From assembly GCA_019203745.1 (NCBI GenBank), contig CP078104.1:3472001-3536000 (forward strand): DNA of 64,000 nt, in the 5' to 3' direction. Each line of letters opens with the position of its first letter. The stretch's first letter is position 1. The translations under genes were made by a program, and so were the position numbers. Below are positions 48,465-59,864 of the stretch, piece by piece. The notes under the pieces are model-generated. The model searched no databases. It worked only from the letters and a program-made list of their open reading frames with translations, and was not told where the DNA came from. Source of the DNA: Chryseobacterium sp. E1 (GTDB taxonomy: Bacteria; Bacteroidota; Bacteroidia; Flavobacteriales; Weeksellaceae).

Positions 48465-50850
48465 ATGGACAACCAGCAATCTTCACAAATTTCAGAAGTA
48501 GAAAACAACTCAAATATTGATATTAGCGAAATCATAAAACCATACTTAAGAAAATGGCCTTGGTTTGTGGTAAGTGCATTTATTGCTTTAGTAATAGGCT
48601 ATATTTCGCTTAAATTCATGACTCCGATATATAATGTTCAGTCTACAATTCTTATTAAAGACGCCAAAAATTCCTCTTCTCCCATTGCAGGTAGTGATCT
48701 TGGAGTCTTGCCAGATTTATCAGGAATAGGTGGCCTGAAAACCAATAGTATTGCTAATGAAATAGAAATACTTAAGTCTAAAAAAATGATGCGTGATGTT
48801 GTCATCAGCCAAAACCTTCAGGCAAATGTTATAGGAAAAGGAAGAGTTACTACAATAGAACTATATAAAAAGTCGTCTCCAATTAATATCAAAATTGTTG
48901 CAGAAAAACAAGGAGCTAAACCTGTTAATATTTTAAAGCTTGCAATAGATAAAGATAAATTGATACTCTCTGATGATACAAAGGAAATTGTTACAACTTA
49001 TGATAAAATGATAAGTTTACCATTTGCAAATATCATTATTACAAAAAATAAAGAATTTGATCCTAAGGAAGCTAAAGGGGTTGATATGAAAAACCTCGAA
49101 GTACAGATTTCTACTATTGATGCTAAAGTAAATAGTTTACAGGGTGGGTTAAGCGTTGATTTAATTAATAAAGAGGCTACTGTACTTAAGTTAGGGTTTA
49201 ATTATCCGGAAATATCAAAAGCTGAAGATATCTTAAATAATCTAGTGACAGCATATAATAATGATGCTATCTCAGATAAAAACTCAGAATCTAAAAAACC
49301 CTAGATTTTATTGAAGACAGAATCAAAAAATTGTCTGGTGAGCTTGGCGAAGTTGAAAATCAGAAAGAAAACTTCAAATCAAAGAATAATATTACTGATT
49401 TAGAGACCGAAGCTAAAATAGGATTAGAAAGTTCTGCTGCTGCCAGAGCAAAGCAATTAGAGGTTGATGCTCAATTAGAATTAACAAATGCTTTAATAGG
49501 TTATGTTTCAAAGCAGGGACAATATCAAGTTTTACCTGCAAATGTGGGGCTTAATAGTGCTGAAGCTACTACTAGTATTTCTGCATATAATCAATTGGTA
49601 ATGCAAAGAACCAGACTTTTGGAGTCTGCTACAACAGAAAACCCAGCCGTTGTAGATATTACAAAACAAATTAATGCTATGCGTGGTTCTATTACACAAA
49701 GTCTTCAAAGAAATAAAGTTGGACTAGAATTAGCACGCAATGAATATTTAGGGAACAAAATAAAGTATCTGGAAAAATTTCAAAACTTCCTTCTATTGAA
49801 AAGATGTTCAGAAGTATTGAAAGACAACAACAGATTAAAGAGAATTTGTATTTGCTTTTGCTTCAAAAGAGAGAAGAAACAGCTATTGCCCAGTCTATTT
49901 CTGCTCCTAAAGCAAAAATTGTTGATGCAGCATATGCATCCACAATCCCAGTTTCTCCTAAAAGAAATATGGTTTTACTTATAGCTCTGGTACTAGGATT
50001 ATTAGTTCCTTTTGCTCTTATTTACCTAGCACAATTGTTTAATAACAAAATTGTTACAAAACATGATTTAGAAAAACTCGTTCATGCTCCTATTATTGCA
50101 GAGTTGCCTAGTCTTGAAAAAGGAGATTCTGATATTGTGAAAGTGAATGATATTACTCCTATGGCAGAAGCCTTTAGGATTCTTATCACCAATATGAACT
50201 TTATGCTTTCCAAAGAAAAAAATGGAAAAGTTGTATTTGTTACTTCAACGGTGAAAGGAGAAGGAAAAACCTTTACATCAGTTAATTTGGCTTTAACATT
50301 AGCAAATCCTAAAAAGAAGGCTATTATTGTAGGTTCTGATATCAGAAACCCACAACTTCAAAGATATAATCCTGCCAGAAAAGGACTTATGGGACTTACA
50401 GAATATCTTTATTCTGATGATACTAAACTGGAAGATATTGTTCATGTGTCATCTTTTAATCCTCATCTTGATGTCATTTACTCCGGAATGATTCCGCCAA
50501 ATCCAACGGAATTATTATCAAATGGCCGTTATGAGATACTTCTTGAAGAACTTAAAGGGAAATATGATTATATTATTCTGGATACAGCACCGCTACTTCT
50601 CGTTACAGATACTTTCCTGATAGCAGAACTTGCAGATGCAACTATTTATGTCTCCAGATCGAAATATACAGAAAAAGCATTGTTAGAATTTGCAAATACT
50701 AATATTGATCAAAAGAAGATTAAAAATGTTGGATTTGTACTTAATGATGTAAACAGAGAGAATTTAGGATACAGTAACAAATATGGTTACGGTTATAACA
50801 ACCATAGCGAGCAATCATGGTTCCAAAAAATAAAAAATAAACTTAGCTAA
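48465..50850 (+). CDS. Polysaccharide co-polymerase with tyrosine autokinase (Wzc-like), frame-disrupted
   Basis: About 795 residues. Wzz domain: [20 protein letters not shown] (first helix), periplasmic coiled coil, and second helix [20 protein letters not shown]. The cytoplasmic BY-kinase has Walker [21 protein letters not shown], Walker A' [18 protein letters not shown] and Walker [19 protein letters not shown]. The C-terminal Tyr cluster is [18 protein letters not shown]. Breaks lie near 49302 and 49785. It controls chain length and export by cyclic autophosphorylation. Its stop overlaps the next start (TAATG). Confidence 0.93.
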
Positions 50851-52142
50851 TGATGAAAACGTATAGAATAGCAGTTATTGGGCAAGGCTATGTAGGTCTT
50901 CCCTGTCCCTTGAATTTGCCGGTCATTATCCTGTATTAGGATTTGATATCAATGCACAACGTGTAGATCAGCTTAATAACGGACAGGATATAACGCTTGA
51001 AGCAGATCTTGATAAATTAAATGAAGGACTGAAAAAATATATTGAATCTAATGGTGTTTTAGGTTATAAAGCCACAAGTCAGTTATCTGAAATTGCAGAA
51101 GCAAATATATTTATTGTAACAGTTCCTACACCTATAGATAAATATAATGCACCGGATCTTAATCCTTTGATTTCAGCATCTAAAATGCTTGGTGAAGTTA
51201 TCAAAAAGGAGACATCATTATTTATGAATCTACGGTTTTCCCTGGATGTACTGAAGAAGAATGTGTACCGGTTCTTGAAAAATATTCGGGACTTAAATTT
51301 AACGAAGACTTTTTCGTGGGGTATTCTCCGGAAAGAATTAATCCGGGAGATAAAGTTAATACCCTTACAAGCGTTAAAAAAGTAACCTCAGGTTCTACAG
51401 ATGAGATTGCCGATGAAGTTGATAATCTTTATAAAAAAATTATTACGGCAGGTACTCATAAGGCACCTAGCATCAAAGTAGCAGAAGCTTCTAAAGCAAT
51501 TGAAAATGCACAGAGAGATGTTAATATTTCTTTTGTTAATGAGCTGGCTTTAATCTTTGATAGAGTAGGCATTGATACCAATGATGTATTGGAAGCTGCC
51601 GGAACAAAATATAATTTCCTTAAATATAAGCCGGGATTGGTAGGAGGTCACTGTATATCTGTGGATCCTTATTACCTGGCCCATAAAGCAGAACAGTTAG
51701 GTTATCATCCTGACGTTATTTTATCCGGTAGACGTGTAAACGATTCTATTGCTAAATTCGTTGCTTCTAAAGTAGTGAAGCTTCTTATTGCAAAAGGAGG
51801 TGTTATTAAAGACTCTAATGCTTTGATCTTAGGGGTTACATTTAAAGAAAATTGTCCGGATGTAAGAAATACCAAGGTTGTTGATATTTACAGAGAGCTT
51901 GCAGACTATGGAGTAAATGTAGACATTTATGATCCATGGGCGAGTAAAGAAGAGGTGAAACATGAATATGGAATTGAAATTTTAGATACTCTTCAGGAGG
52001 GCAAAAGTATGATTCTCTGATCATTGCCGTTTCTCACAACGAATTCCTTGAAATGGATCTTAACACGCTGAAAAAGGAGAATGCTGTGGTGTTTGATACC
52101 AAAGCATGTTTAGACAGAAATCTGGTAGATGCAAGATTGTAA
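50850..52142 (+). CDS. wbpA: UDP-N-acetylglucosamine 6-dehydrogenase (WbpA/TviB-like), frame-disrupted
   Basis: About 430 residues. The NAD-binding start is [20 protein letters not shown] (one C missing near 50903). [20 protein letters not shown] and [20 protein letters not shown] (A missing near 51205) follow, then [20 protein letters not shown] and the catalytic-Cys loop [20 protein letters not shown]. The last break is near 52005, and the C-terminus is [13 protein letters not shown]. It oxidises the C6 hydroxyl of UDP-GlcNAc to UDP-GlcNAcA, the first step of the diacetamido-uronic acid pathway encoded by the following genes. The symbol is assigned by homology and context. Confidence 0.9.
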
Positions 52143-52148
52143 CAGATA

Positions 52149-53335
52149 ATGAACTATGATATTATAATCATTGGTGCAGGTTTGGTAGGACTGGCTACAG
52201 CCTATCAGACCAAACTGAAAAATCCTGATTCTAAGATTTTAATTTTAGAAAAAGAAAATGATGTGGCATTGCACCAATCAGGACACAATAGTGGAGTGAT
52301 CCATAGCGGTATTTATTATAAGCCAGGAAGTCTTAAAGCAAAAAATTGTATCGAAGGTTATAATTCGGTAATCAATTTTGCTGAAAAATACGGCATAAAA
52401 TATGATCTCTGTGGAAAAATTATTGTAGCCACTTCACAGGAGGAGCTCCGCTTTTAGATAATATTTACAAAGAGGAGTAGAAAATGGACTTCAGGATCTG
52501 AAATACCTTTCAAGAGATGAGTTCCGTGAAATTGAACCCCATTGTGAAGGAATAAAAGCAATTAAGGTTCCACAAACCGGGATTATTGACTATCCGGGAA
52601 TCGCTAAAAAAATCAAAGAGCTCTTTGAGGAGCTCGGAGGTGAAGTAAGGTTTAATAATGAGGTGAAAAATATCGCTGATAAAGGATCTGAAATTATTGT
52701 AACAACCAATACTTCCGAAATTAAAACAAAAAAACTGATCTCTTGTGCAGGATTGTATTCTGATAAGATTACGAAGATGACCAACGAAAAAAATGACGTG
52801 GTCATCATTCCTTTTAGAGGAGAATATTATAAGATCAAGGATGAAAAAAATATCTGGTAAAACATCTTATTTATCCCGTACCTGACCCAAGTTTTCCCTT
52901 TTTAGGAGTTCATTTTACCAGAATGATCGACGGTAACATAGAGGCAGGACCTAATGCCGTTTTAGCTTTTAAAAAAGAAGGCTATAACTTTTTGATTTTA
53001 ATTTTAGCGAAACCATGCAAACCATGTTATGGCCAGGTTTCAGAAAGATTGTAGCAAAATACGGAAAAACAGGGATGGGAGAAATGCACCGCTCACTTTC
53101 AAAATCTGCATTCACAAAGGCATTGCAAAAACTTTTGCCGGAAATACAGGAAAATGATCTTGTTCCTGGTGGTTCAGGAGTCAGAGCTCAGGCTTGTGAC
53201 AGAAATGGTGGATTGATCGACGATTTTGATATTGTCAAAAACGGTAATATCATCCATGTCAGAAATGCACCGTCTCCGGCAGCTACTTCCTGCCTATCCA
53301 TAGGAAATAAGATCAGTGAGCTTATAGCAAATTAA
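52149..53335 (+). CDS. lhgO: L-2-hydroxyglutarate oxidase (LhgO family), frame-disrupted
   Basis: About 397 residues. The FAD dinucleotide fold is [20 protein letters not shown], followed by [20 protein letters not shown], a hallmark of LhgO/L2[56 protein letters not shown] and [17 protein letters not shown] follow, ending [20 protein letters not shown]. It oxidises L-2-hydroxyglutarate to 2-oxoglutarate, passing electrons from FAD to the respiratory chain. Breaks lie near 52450, 52855 and 52988. It is 6 bases after WbpA and 37 before WbpE, so clearly within the operon; this placement is discussed under findings. Confidence 0.9.
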
Positions 53336-53372
53336 ATCTGCACATTGTGTGATCTCAAAAAGCAAAAATTAT

Positions 53373-54494
53373 ATGAAAATTCAAATGGTTGATCTGAAAG
53401 GTCAATATCAAAAGATAAAAAAGAAATAGATGCTGGAATCCAGGAATGTATAGATAATACAGCATTTATCAATGGTCCGGCTGTAAAAGAATTTCAACAG
53501 GATTTTGAAAAATATCTGAATGTAAAACACGTTATTCCTTGTGCTAACGGAACAGATGCTTTACAAATTGCTATGATGGCGCTTGACCTTAAACCTGGTG
53601 ATGAAGTAATCTGTCCTGCATTTACATATGTTGCAACGGCAGAAGTTATCGGACTTTTAGGGCTTAAACCTGTAATGGTAGATGTAAATGAAGATACTTT
53701 TGATATCGACTTAAATGGTCTCGAAAAATATCTGACTTCAAATACGAAAGCAATTGTTCCGGTTCATCTATACGGGCAAAGTGCCAATATGGAAAAGATC
53801 CTTGAGTTTGCAAAAAAGCACAATCTTTTTGTTATTGAAGACAATGCCCAGGCAATAGGCTCAGATTATACTTTCTCTGACGGCACTGTAAGAAAAACCG
53901 GAACGATCGGAGATATCGGTTGTACTTCATTTTTTCCATCAAAAACTTAGGATGTTATGGAGATGGAGGAGCATTGATGACTAATGATGATGAACTTGCT
54001 TTAAAGATAAGAATGATTGCCAATCATGGTCAGGAAAAAAATACCATCACAAAGTATTAGGATGTAATTCCAGACTGGATACCATTCAGGCGGCTGTTTT
54101 AAAAGTTAAGCTTCAGCATTTGGATGAATATTCTGAGGCAAGAAATAGAATGGCAGATTATTATGATGAAAATCTTGCAGGTATTTCAGAAATTCAGACT
54201 CCTAAAAGAGCAGGAAATTCTACCCATGTATTTCATCAATATACTCTTAGAGTGAAGAACGGAAAAAGAGACGAATTACAAAAATATCTTGCAGAAAAAA
54301 ATATTCCTAGCATGATATACTATCCTTTGCCTCTTTACAAACAGGAAGCTTTTTTACAATATGTAGAAGAGGATTTCAGTCTTCCGGTTACAGAACAACT
54401 TTGCGAAGAGGTTTTATCACTTCCGGTACATACAGAATTTAACCAGGAAGTATTGAATGTTATTGTTACAGAAATTAAGAATTATTTTAATTAA
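53373..54494 (+). CDS. wbpE: UDP-3-keto-GlcNAcA aminotransferase (WbpE-like), frame-disrupted
   Basis: About 376 residues of the DegT/DnrJ family. [20 protein letters not shown] (break near 53413) is the start. [40 protein letters not shown] and [17 protein letters not shown] follow, then [20 protein letters not shown] with the Schiff-base Lys (break near 53945). A further break is near 54045 ([20 protein letters not shown] restored). It moves an amino group from glutamate to the 3-keto sugar made by WbpB, releasing 2-oxoglutarate. Adjacent wbpD and wbpB homologues support the assignment. Confidence 0.9.
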
Positions 54495-54506
54495 TATAAA
54501 GCAGAT

Positions 54507-55079
54507 ATGTCGGATTTTTTTGCACACGAAACAGCTGTTATTGACGAAGGATGTCAGATAGGAGCCGGAACCAAAATTTGGCACTTTTCACATCTTATGA
54601 CTGGATGTATTTTGGGAGAAAAATGTAATATCGGTCAGAATGTGGTCATTTCTCCTAAAGTGATTTTAGGAAAAAATGTAAAGGTTCAGAATAATGTTTC
54701 CATCTATGAAGGGGTAACATGTGATGATGATGTATTTTTAGGACCATCTATGGTTTTCACTAACGTAATTAACCCAAGAAGTGCCGTAAACAGAAAAAAT
54801 GAATATCTGAAAACACATGTTGGAAAAGGAGCGTCTATTGGAGCTAATGCAACGATTGTCTGTGGTCATAACATAGGGCAGTATGCATTTATTGGTGCAG
54901 GTGCAGTAGTTACAAAAGAGGTTCCCGATTTTGCTTTGGTTGTAGGAAATCCTGCCAGACAAATGGGGTGGATGAGTGAGTTCGGACAAAAACTGCAGTT
55001 TGATGCAGAAAATATTGCCGTTTGTGCTGAAAGTGGGGAAAAATACAGATTAGAAAATAATAAAGTTTCGAAAATTTAA
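54507..55079 (+). CDS. wbpD: UDP-3-amino-GlcNAcA N-acetyltransferase (WbpD-like)
   Basis: 190 residues, intact. A left-handed beta-helix of hexapeptide repeats: VIDEGCQIGAGTKIWHFSHL, GCILGEKCNIGQNVVISPKV, KNVKVQNNVSIYEGVTCDDD and KGASIGANATIVCGHNIGQY, followed by VPDFALVVGNPARQMGWMSE. The sequence is close to the WbpD/WlbB group, which acetylates the 3-amino group using acetyl-CoA. It follows wbpE by 12 bases and precedes wbpB by 11. Confidence 0.93.
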   Translation: MSDFFAHETAVIDEGCQIGAGTKIWHFSHLMTGCILGEKCNIGQNVVISPKVILGKNVKVQNNVSIYEGVTCDDDVFLGPSMVFTNVINPRSAVNRKNEYLKTHVGKGASIGANATIVCGHNIGQYAFIGAGAVVTKEVPDFALVVGNPARQMGWMSEFGQKLQFDAENIAVCAESGEKYRLENNKVSKI

Positions 55080-55090
55080 AAAGATTACAG

Positions 55091-56101
55091 ATGTCTGAAA
55101 AAATAAAATTTGCAGTAGTGGGCTGCGGGCATATCGGAAAAAGACATGCCGAAATGATCTCAAGAAATGAAGAATGTGAATTGGTTGCATTGATCGATGT
55201 AAAAGATAGATCGGTACTTGGAATTGAAAGCTATGACGTTCCTTTCTTTGCATCTCTGGATGAGTTTTTGAATTCAGGGATTGAAGTGGATGTAGTTAAC
55301 ATTGCATCACCAAACGGATTTCATTTTGAACAATCCTATAAAGTAATCGATGCTGGAAAACATGTTGTAGTAGAAAAGCCAATGGCTTTAAATAAGCAGC
55401 ACGCTGAAAAACTTATTTTCCAGGCATTACATAAACACAAGCAGGTTTTTGCAGTAATGCAAAACCGTTACTCTCCGCCTTCTGCCTGGATAAAAGAAAT
55501 GGTAGAAAGCGGAAAATTGGGTGAAATCTACATGGTTCAGCTTAATTGCTACTGGAACCGTGATGACAGATACTATAAGCCGGAATCATGGCATGGGAAA
55601 CTTGATTTGGATGGAGGTACACTGTTTACTCAGTTCTCACACTTCATCGATATCATGTATTGGTTATTCGGAGATATTACCAATATCAAAGCTAAGTTTG
55701 CAGACTTCAATCATAAAGACCTTACTGACTTTGAAGATTCCGGATTTATCAGCTTTGATTTTGTAGATGGAGGTATGGGAGCTCTGAATTATTCTACTTC
55801 TGTTTGGAACCAGAATCTTGAAAGTTCAATGACCATCATTGCTGAAAATGGAGCCGTGAAAATTGGAGGACAATATATGGATAAAGTAGAAGTATGTAAT
55901 GTAAAAGATTACGTAATGCCTGAATTGGCTCCAACAAATCCAGGAAATGATTATGGTGCTTACAAAGGATCTGCAGCCAACCATCATTATATTATTGAAA
56001 ATGTAGTAGATGTATTGAAAGGAAGAAGTACGATTACTACCAATGCTTTGGAAGGATTGAAAGTTGTAGATATCATTGAAAGAATCTATACGTTAAAATA
56101 A
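55091..56101 (+). CDS. wbpB: UDP-GlcNAcA 3-dehydrogenase, Gfo/Idh/MocA family (WbpB-like)
   Basis: 336 residues, intact. The NAD fold is KIKFAVVGCGHIGKRHAEMI, and the Gfo/Idh/MocA motif KHVVVEKPMALNKQHAEKLI contains the conserved Glu-Lys-Pro. The substrate domain has AVMQNRYSPPSAWIKEMVES and GGTLFTQFSHFIDIMYWLFG, where the His is catalytic. In the characterised pathway WbpB oxidises C3 of UDP-GlcNAcA with tightly held NAD and regenerates it by reducing 2-oxoglutarate to 2-hydroxyglutarate. That chemistry gives meaning to the LhgO gene in this operon. Confidence 0.93.
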   Translation: MSEKIKFAVVGCGHIGKRHAEMISRNEECELVALIDVKDRSVLGIESYDVPFFASLDEFLNSGIEVDVVNIASPNGFHFEQSYKVIDAGKHVVVEKPMALNKQHAEKLIFQALHKHKQVFAVMQNRYSPPSAWIKEMVESGKLGEIYMVQLNCYWNRDDRYYKPESWHGKLDLDGGTLFTQFSHFIDIMYWLFGDITNIKAKFADFNHKDLTDFEDSGFISFDFVDGGMGALNYSTSVWNQNLESSMTIIAENGAVKIGGQYMDKVEVCNVKDYVMPELAPTNPGNDYGAYKGSAANHHYIIENVVDVLKGRSTITTNALEGLKVVDIIERIYTLK

Positions 56102-56117
56102 GAAATGTTGTACAATC

Positions 56118-57389
56118 TTGAAAGTATTATTCAATAAAATAATCAGTAATTCTTTTCTAAAGAGTGTTACTACCCTAGCATTAGGTACAATTATTAGCCA
56201 GGTTATAGTTTTAGCGAGTTCGCCATTATTATCCAGGTTGTTTTCTGTAGCAGATTTTGGGGTATTATCAGTCTTTACAAGTGTTTCCGTGTTTTTGGCG
56301 GTACTGTCAACTGGAAGATATGAACTTGCAATAGGGTTGCCTGAAGAAGATGCAAAGGCCAGGCAGGTTTTTTTACTTATTATTAAAATTGGTTTTTTTG
56401 TGTCATTTGGATATTTAGCCATCATTTTTATCTTGAAAAATGTACTGAAGATTAATGACGACGCTGGTTTTTTAAAAGAAGGAACTTCCTTGATTGCTCC
56501 AGTATACATATTTTTTATTGCTATTTATTCAGGGTTAGGCTACTGGTTTCAGAGATTCAAAAAATATAAAGAAATAACATTGGCAAACGCTCTTCAGGTG
56601 TGTAGTACAGCTCTGTTGAGTTTATTATTCGGCTTCTTACATGTTAAATCAGGTATGATTTTTTCTTTAGTAATCGGTGTAATTCTTTCGTGTCTGTTTT
56701 TAATAGTACGGTCACCGGAAGTTATGAAAGGTTTTTTTAGTGAACCTACCTTATCTGTCGCTAAAGAATATATTTCTTTTCCTCGTTATATGATTTTGTC
56801 TGATTTATCTCTTACAGCTAGCCAACAGTTTATTCCCATCATATTTTCTATACTTTACAATACCACAATAGTAGGTTTTTTTGCTATGGCCAACAGAATG
56901 CTCAGATTACCTAATATTGTAATTACCAGCTCAATTGCCAATGTATTTAGAAATGAAGCTATTGATGAGCTAAGAGAAAAAGGTGATTGTAAAAATATAT
57001 ATATATTTACTTTAAAAAGACTTATTATAATGTCTCTTCCAATATATATGCTAGTATTCATTTTTTCACCATTTCTCTTCGAATGGTTTTTTGGAAAAGA
57101 GTGGCTGCAAGCTGGATACTTTGCAAGAATTTTATCCGTATTGATGATGATCGAATTTGTGGCTACACCATTAAATAGTGTCTTTTATATAGTCGAAAAG
57201 CAGAAATTATTAATGCGAATTCAAATTTTATTAGCCGTAGGTGGCATTTTTATGATATATGTAGGGTATTCGGTTTTTAAAGATCCGTATTATTCATTGA
57301 TATTTTTTTGTATCAACTCTTTAATCTTCAATATAATATTGTTATATTTTTCTTATAGTTTATCAAAAAAGGATTATGAAGATATTTGA
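56118..57389 (+). CDS. wzx: Oligosaccharide flippase (Wzx family)
   Basis: 423 residues, intact, with about 12 hydrophobic helices. The N-terminal LGTIISQVIVLASSPLLSRL and FSVADFGVLSVFTSVSVFLA are typical of Polysacc_synt/MATE-like flippases. LSLTASQQFIPIIFSILYNT and VGFFAMANRMLRLPNIVITS occur near the middle. It flips the undecaprenyl-linked repeat unit to the periplasm. It overlaps the polymerase gene by 14 bases. Confidence 0.88.
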   Translation: MKVLFNKIISNSFLKSVTTLALGTIISQVIVLASSPLLSRLFSVADFGVLSVFTSVSVFLAVLSTGRYELAIGLPEEDAKARQVFLLIIKIGFFVSFGYLAIIFILKNVLKINDDAGFLKEGTSLIAPVYIFFIAIYSGLGYWFQRFKKYKEITLANALQVCSTALLSLLFGFLHVKSGMIFSLVIGVILSCLFLIVRSPEVMKGFFSEPTLSVAKEYISFPRYMILSDLSLTASQQFIPIIFSILYNTTIVGFFAMANRMLRLPNIVITSSIANVFRNEAIDELREKGDCKNIYIFTLKRLIIMSLPIYMLVFIFSPFLFEWFFGKEWLQAGYFARILSVLMMIEFVATPLNSVFYIVEKQKLLMRIQILLAVGGIFMIYVGYSVFKDPYYSLIFFCINSLIFNIILLYFSYSLSKKDYEDI

Positions 57390-58657
57390 AAAAGAATTTT
57401 TATTATTTCATAGCCTTGCTGTATACAATACTTTTTATCAAGGTTATATGATATTCCTTAACCCTTTTTTTTTTGAATATGCAGGTTTTGGAGTGAATGA
57501 ACCCAGGCTGATAAATTATATTTTTATGATTTATACGTTTGCTTTGTCTGTTTTACCCATCTTTTTTTTCGTGGTGTTAATACAATATCTGCATTCGTTT
57601 GTATTTTTATCTACTATCTGCTGTATATCCCAATTGAAATAACTTACTTTATCGACTTTGATGGAGATGATATGTATGTTGCCTATATTCAGTTTTTATA
57701 TTTTATAGGCATGTGCTTGTTGTTTTATGCAGACCGGGTACAATTTAGAAATAAAATTGTACTACCCTCAAGAATTGATTTTTTTAAAGTAGTTTTGGTT
57801 TTATCAATATTGTCTACGGTCTATATGATAGCAAAATATGGAAGTAATTTGAAATTGGTATCATTTGAAGATGTCTATGAACAAAGGTTTGCTACGTCTC
57901 GTATAGGGTCTGATGTGTTTACTGCATATATTTCATCCTGGTTGGCTTATATGATGGTACCTATGTGCCTTACTTATGGTTTGTTTGCAAAAAGAAAATT
58001 TATTTTTTAGTTGGGATTTTTGCAAGTACAATTATTTATATGGCTGTAGCATCCAAAACAGCATTGGTTTTTCCCATTGTAATTTACTTCTTATATAGGA
58101 GTTTAAGAAATAGAAACCTAAAATCTTCTTTTTCTTATTTAGGAATGGCCTTAATTGTTTTAATGTTTGTAAGTCTTCTTTTTGATTTTAATATATATAC
58201 ATCCATTTTATGGATGAGGACATTGGGGAATAGTGGATCTCTTACTATGCATTATCATTATTTCTTTCAAGATCATCCCTTAACTTATTATAGTCATATC
58301 AATTTCGTAAATGCCTTATCTCAATCTTACCCTTATGGTGCTAAAAGTTTAGGAGAAGCTGTAGGAACGCAGTATTGGGGTGAAGATATGAATGCAAATG
58401 CTAACTTTTGGGCTACAGATGGTTTGGCTGCAGTAGGTGATCTAGGTATATTATTGGCTAGTTTTTTACTCTTTATCGTTTTTGTTTTCTTTAATAGAAT
58501 TGGTAGAGGATATAATTTGGTTTTTTTAGTACTTATACTCATTCCCTATATTATGTTTATCTTAAATACTTCATTGTTTTCAGCTTTGTTAACAGGGGAG
58601 CTTTTTTATCTTTCTGATATTATCTTTCAGCAGTACGGAACGGAATCCCTTTATTAA
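57376..58657 (+). CDS. wzy: O-antigen/capsule polymerase-like membrane protein (Wzy), frame-disrupted
   Basis: About 427 residues with about ten hydrophobic helices and the large periplasmic loop expected of a polymerase (TLGNSGSLTMHYHYFFQDHP then ANANFWATDGLAAVGDLGIL). Breaks lie near 57570, 57605 and 58005. Wzy proteins vary greatly in sequence, so the call rests on topology, on the ASKTALVFPIVIYFLYRSLR-type core, and on its place next to wzx. It polymerises lipid-linked repeats in the periplasm. Confidence 0.75.
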
Positions 58658-58672
58658 AAATACCAATACATT

Positions 58673-59847
58673 ATGAAAATTGTAATGTTACAAGATTTTT
58701 TCGGAATAGGACTTCAGTATCAGGAAAATCTTCTTACCGATCATTATATACGTCAAGGACATGAAGTTGTAGTAATATGTTCTACTTTCGAAAATGTATT
58801 TGATTATATAGCAGATCGTTATAATCCCGCATTGCCTAAAAAGATTGTTGAATATAAAGGAGCAAAAATTATTAGGTTACCTTATTCTTTGAACTTCATG
58901 AATAAATTAAGAAAACATTCAGGAGTATATGAGATTATTTCTAATGAAAAGCCTGATTTGATATATGCTCATGACATCCATTTGAATCTTACCGAGGCTT
59001 CCAGATATGCAAAGAAAAATAGAAACTGTAAAATCATTATGGATTATCACTCTGATTTTAGTAACTCTGCAAATCACTGGCTTTCACTTCCTGTATTACA
59101 TAAGATTATTAGAAAACGTTTTCTGTATAAATACCTAGACAACCTCGCCCGCATTTATCCAGTAATTCCGGATAGTGCAGTTTTTCTAAATGAAGTATAT
59201 GATATCCCTCACTCTAGGATGGATCTTTTACCATTAGGTTGTGACTACAAGATCTGTAAAGAAACAATGATTTCTGTGAATAAATCTAAATTGAGAGCAT
59301 ATTTTGGAATTAAAGAAAATGATATTGTAATCTTTACTGGAGGAAAATTTAATCCTGAAAAAGGACAGAACTTGCTGTTAAAGCACTGAAAAAGCTTAAT
59401 GCTGATAATGTACATCTTATAATCATTGGAGAAGCTGGTGCGGATCATAAAATATATGAGGAAAACCTAAAAGCAGAAGCCGTGGGAACAAACACACATT
59501 TTGCAGGAATGGTAAATGCTCAAAGATCATACGAATTAATGGCTATTTCAGATATAGCATTATATCCATCAAGCCAGTCTGTACTATGGCAACAGTCTAT
59601 CGGGATGCACTTACCACTCATTGCAGGTGATAGTGGAGGCCAAGATATGTCGTACCTAAATAAAAATGGAAATGTGATAAGAATTTCTAAAGAAAATATA
59701 AATGAAAATTTTATTGCGGATATTTTAATGTCTTTAATTTCGAATTCTGATGAACTTGAGAATATGAAGAACGGAGCAAAGAAAACAGCTCAGGAGTATC
59801 TGGATTATGATGTAATAGCCAAAAGAACTTTAGAAGTATTGATATAA
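58673..59847 (+). CDS. Glycosyltransferase family 4 (first), frame-disrupted
   Basis: About 391 residues with a GT-B fold. The N-terminal acceptor domain has MKIVMLQDFFGIGLQYQENL and HDIHLNLTEASRYAKKNRNC, and the donor domain starts IVIFTGGKFNPEKGQNLLLK (break near 59378). VGTNTHFAGMVNAQRSYELM and IALYPSSQSVLWQQSIGMHL replace the usual GT4 EGFG/ExxxxxE site; the Gln-rich version is unusual. It is soluble or peripheral and adds one residue of the repeat unit; sugar specificity is unknown. Confidence 0.85.
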
Positions 59848-59864
59848 TATACTATAGTAATAAT

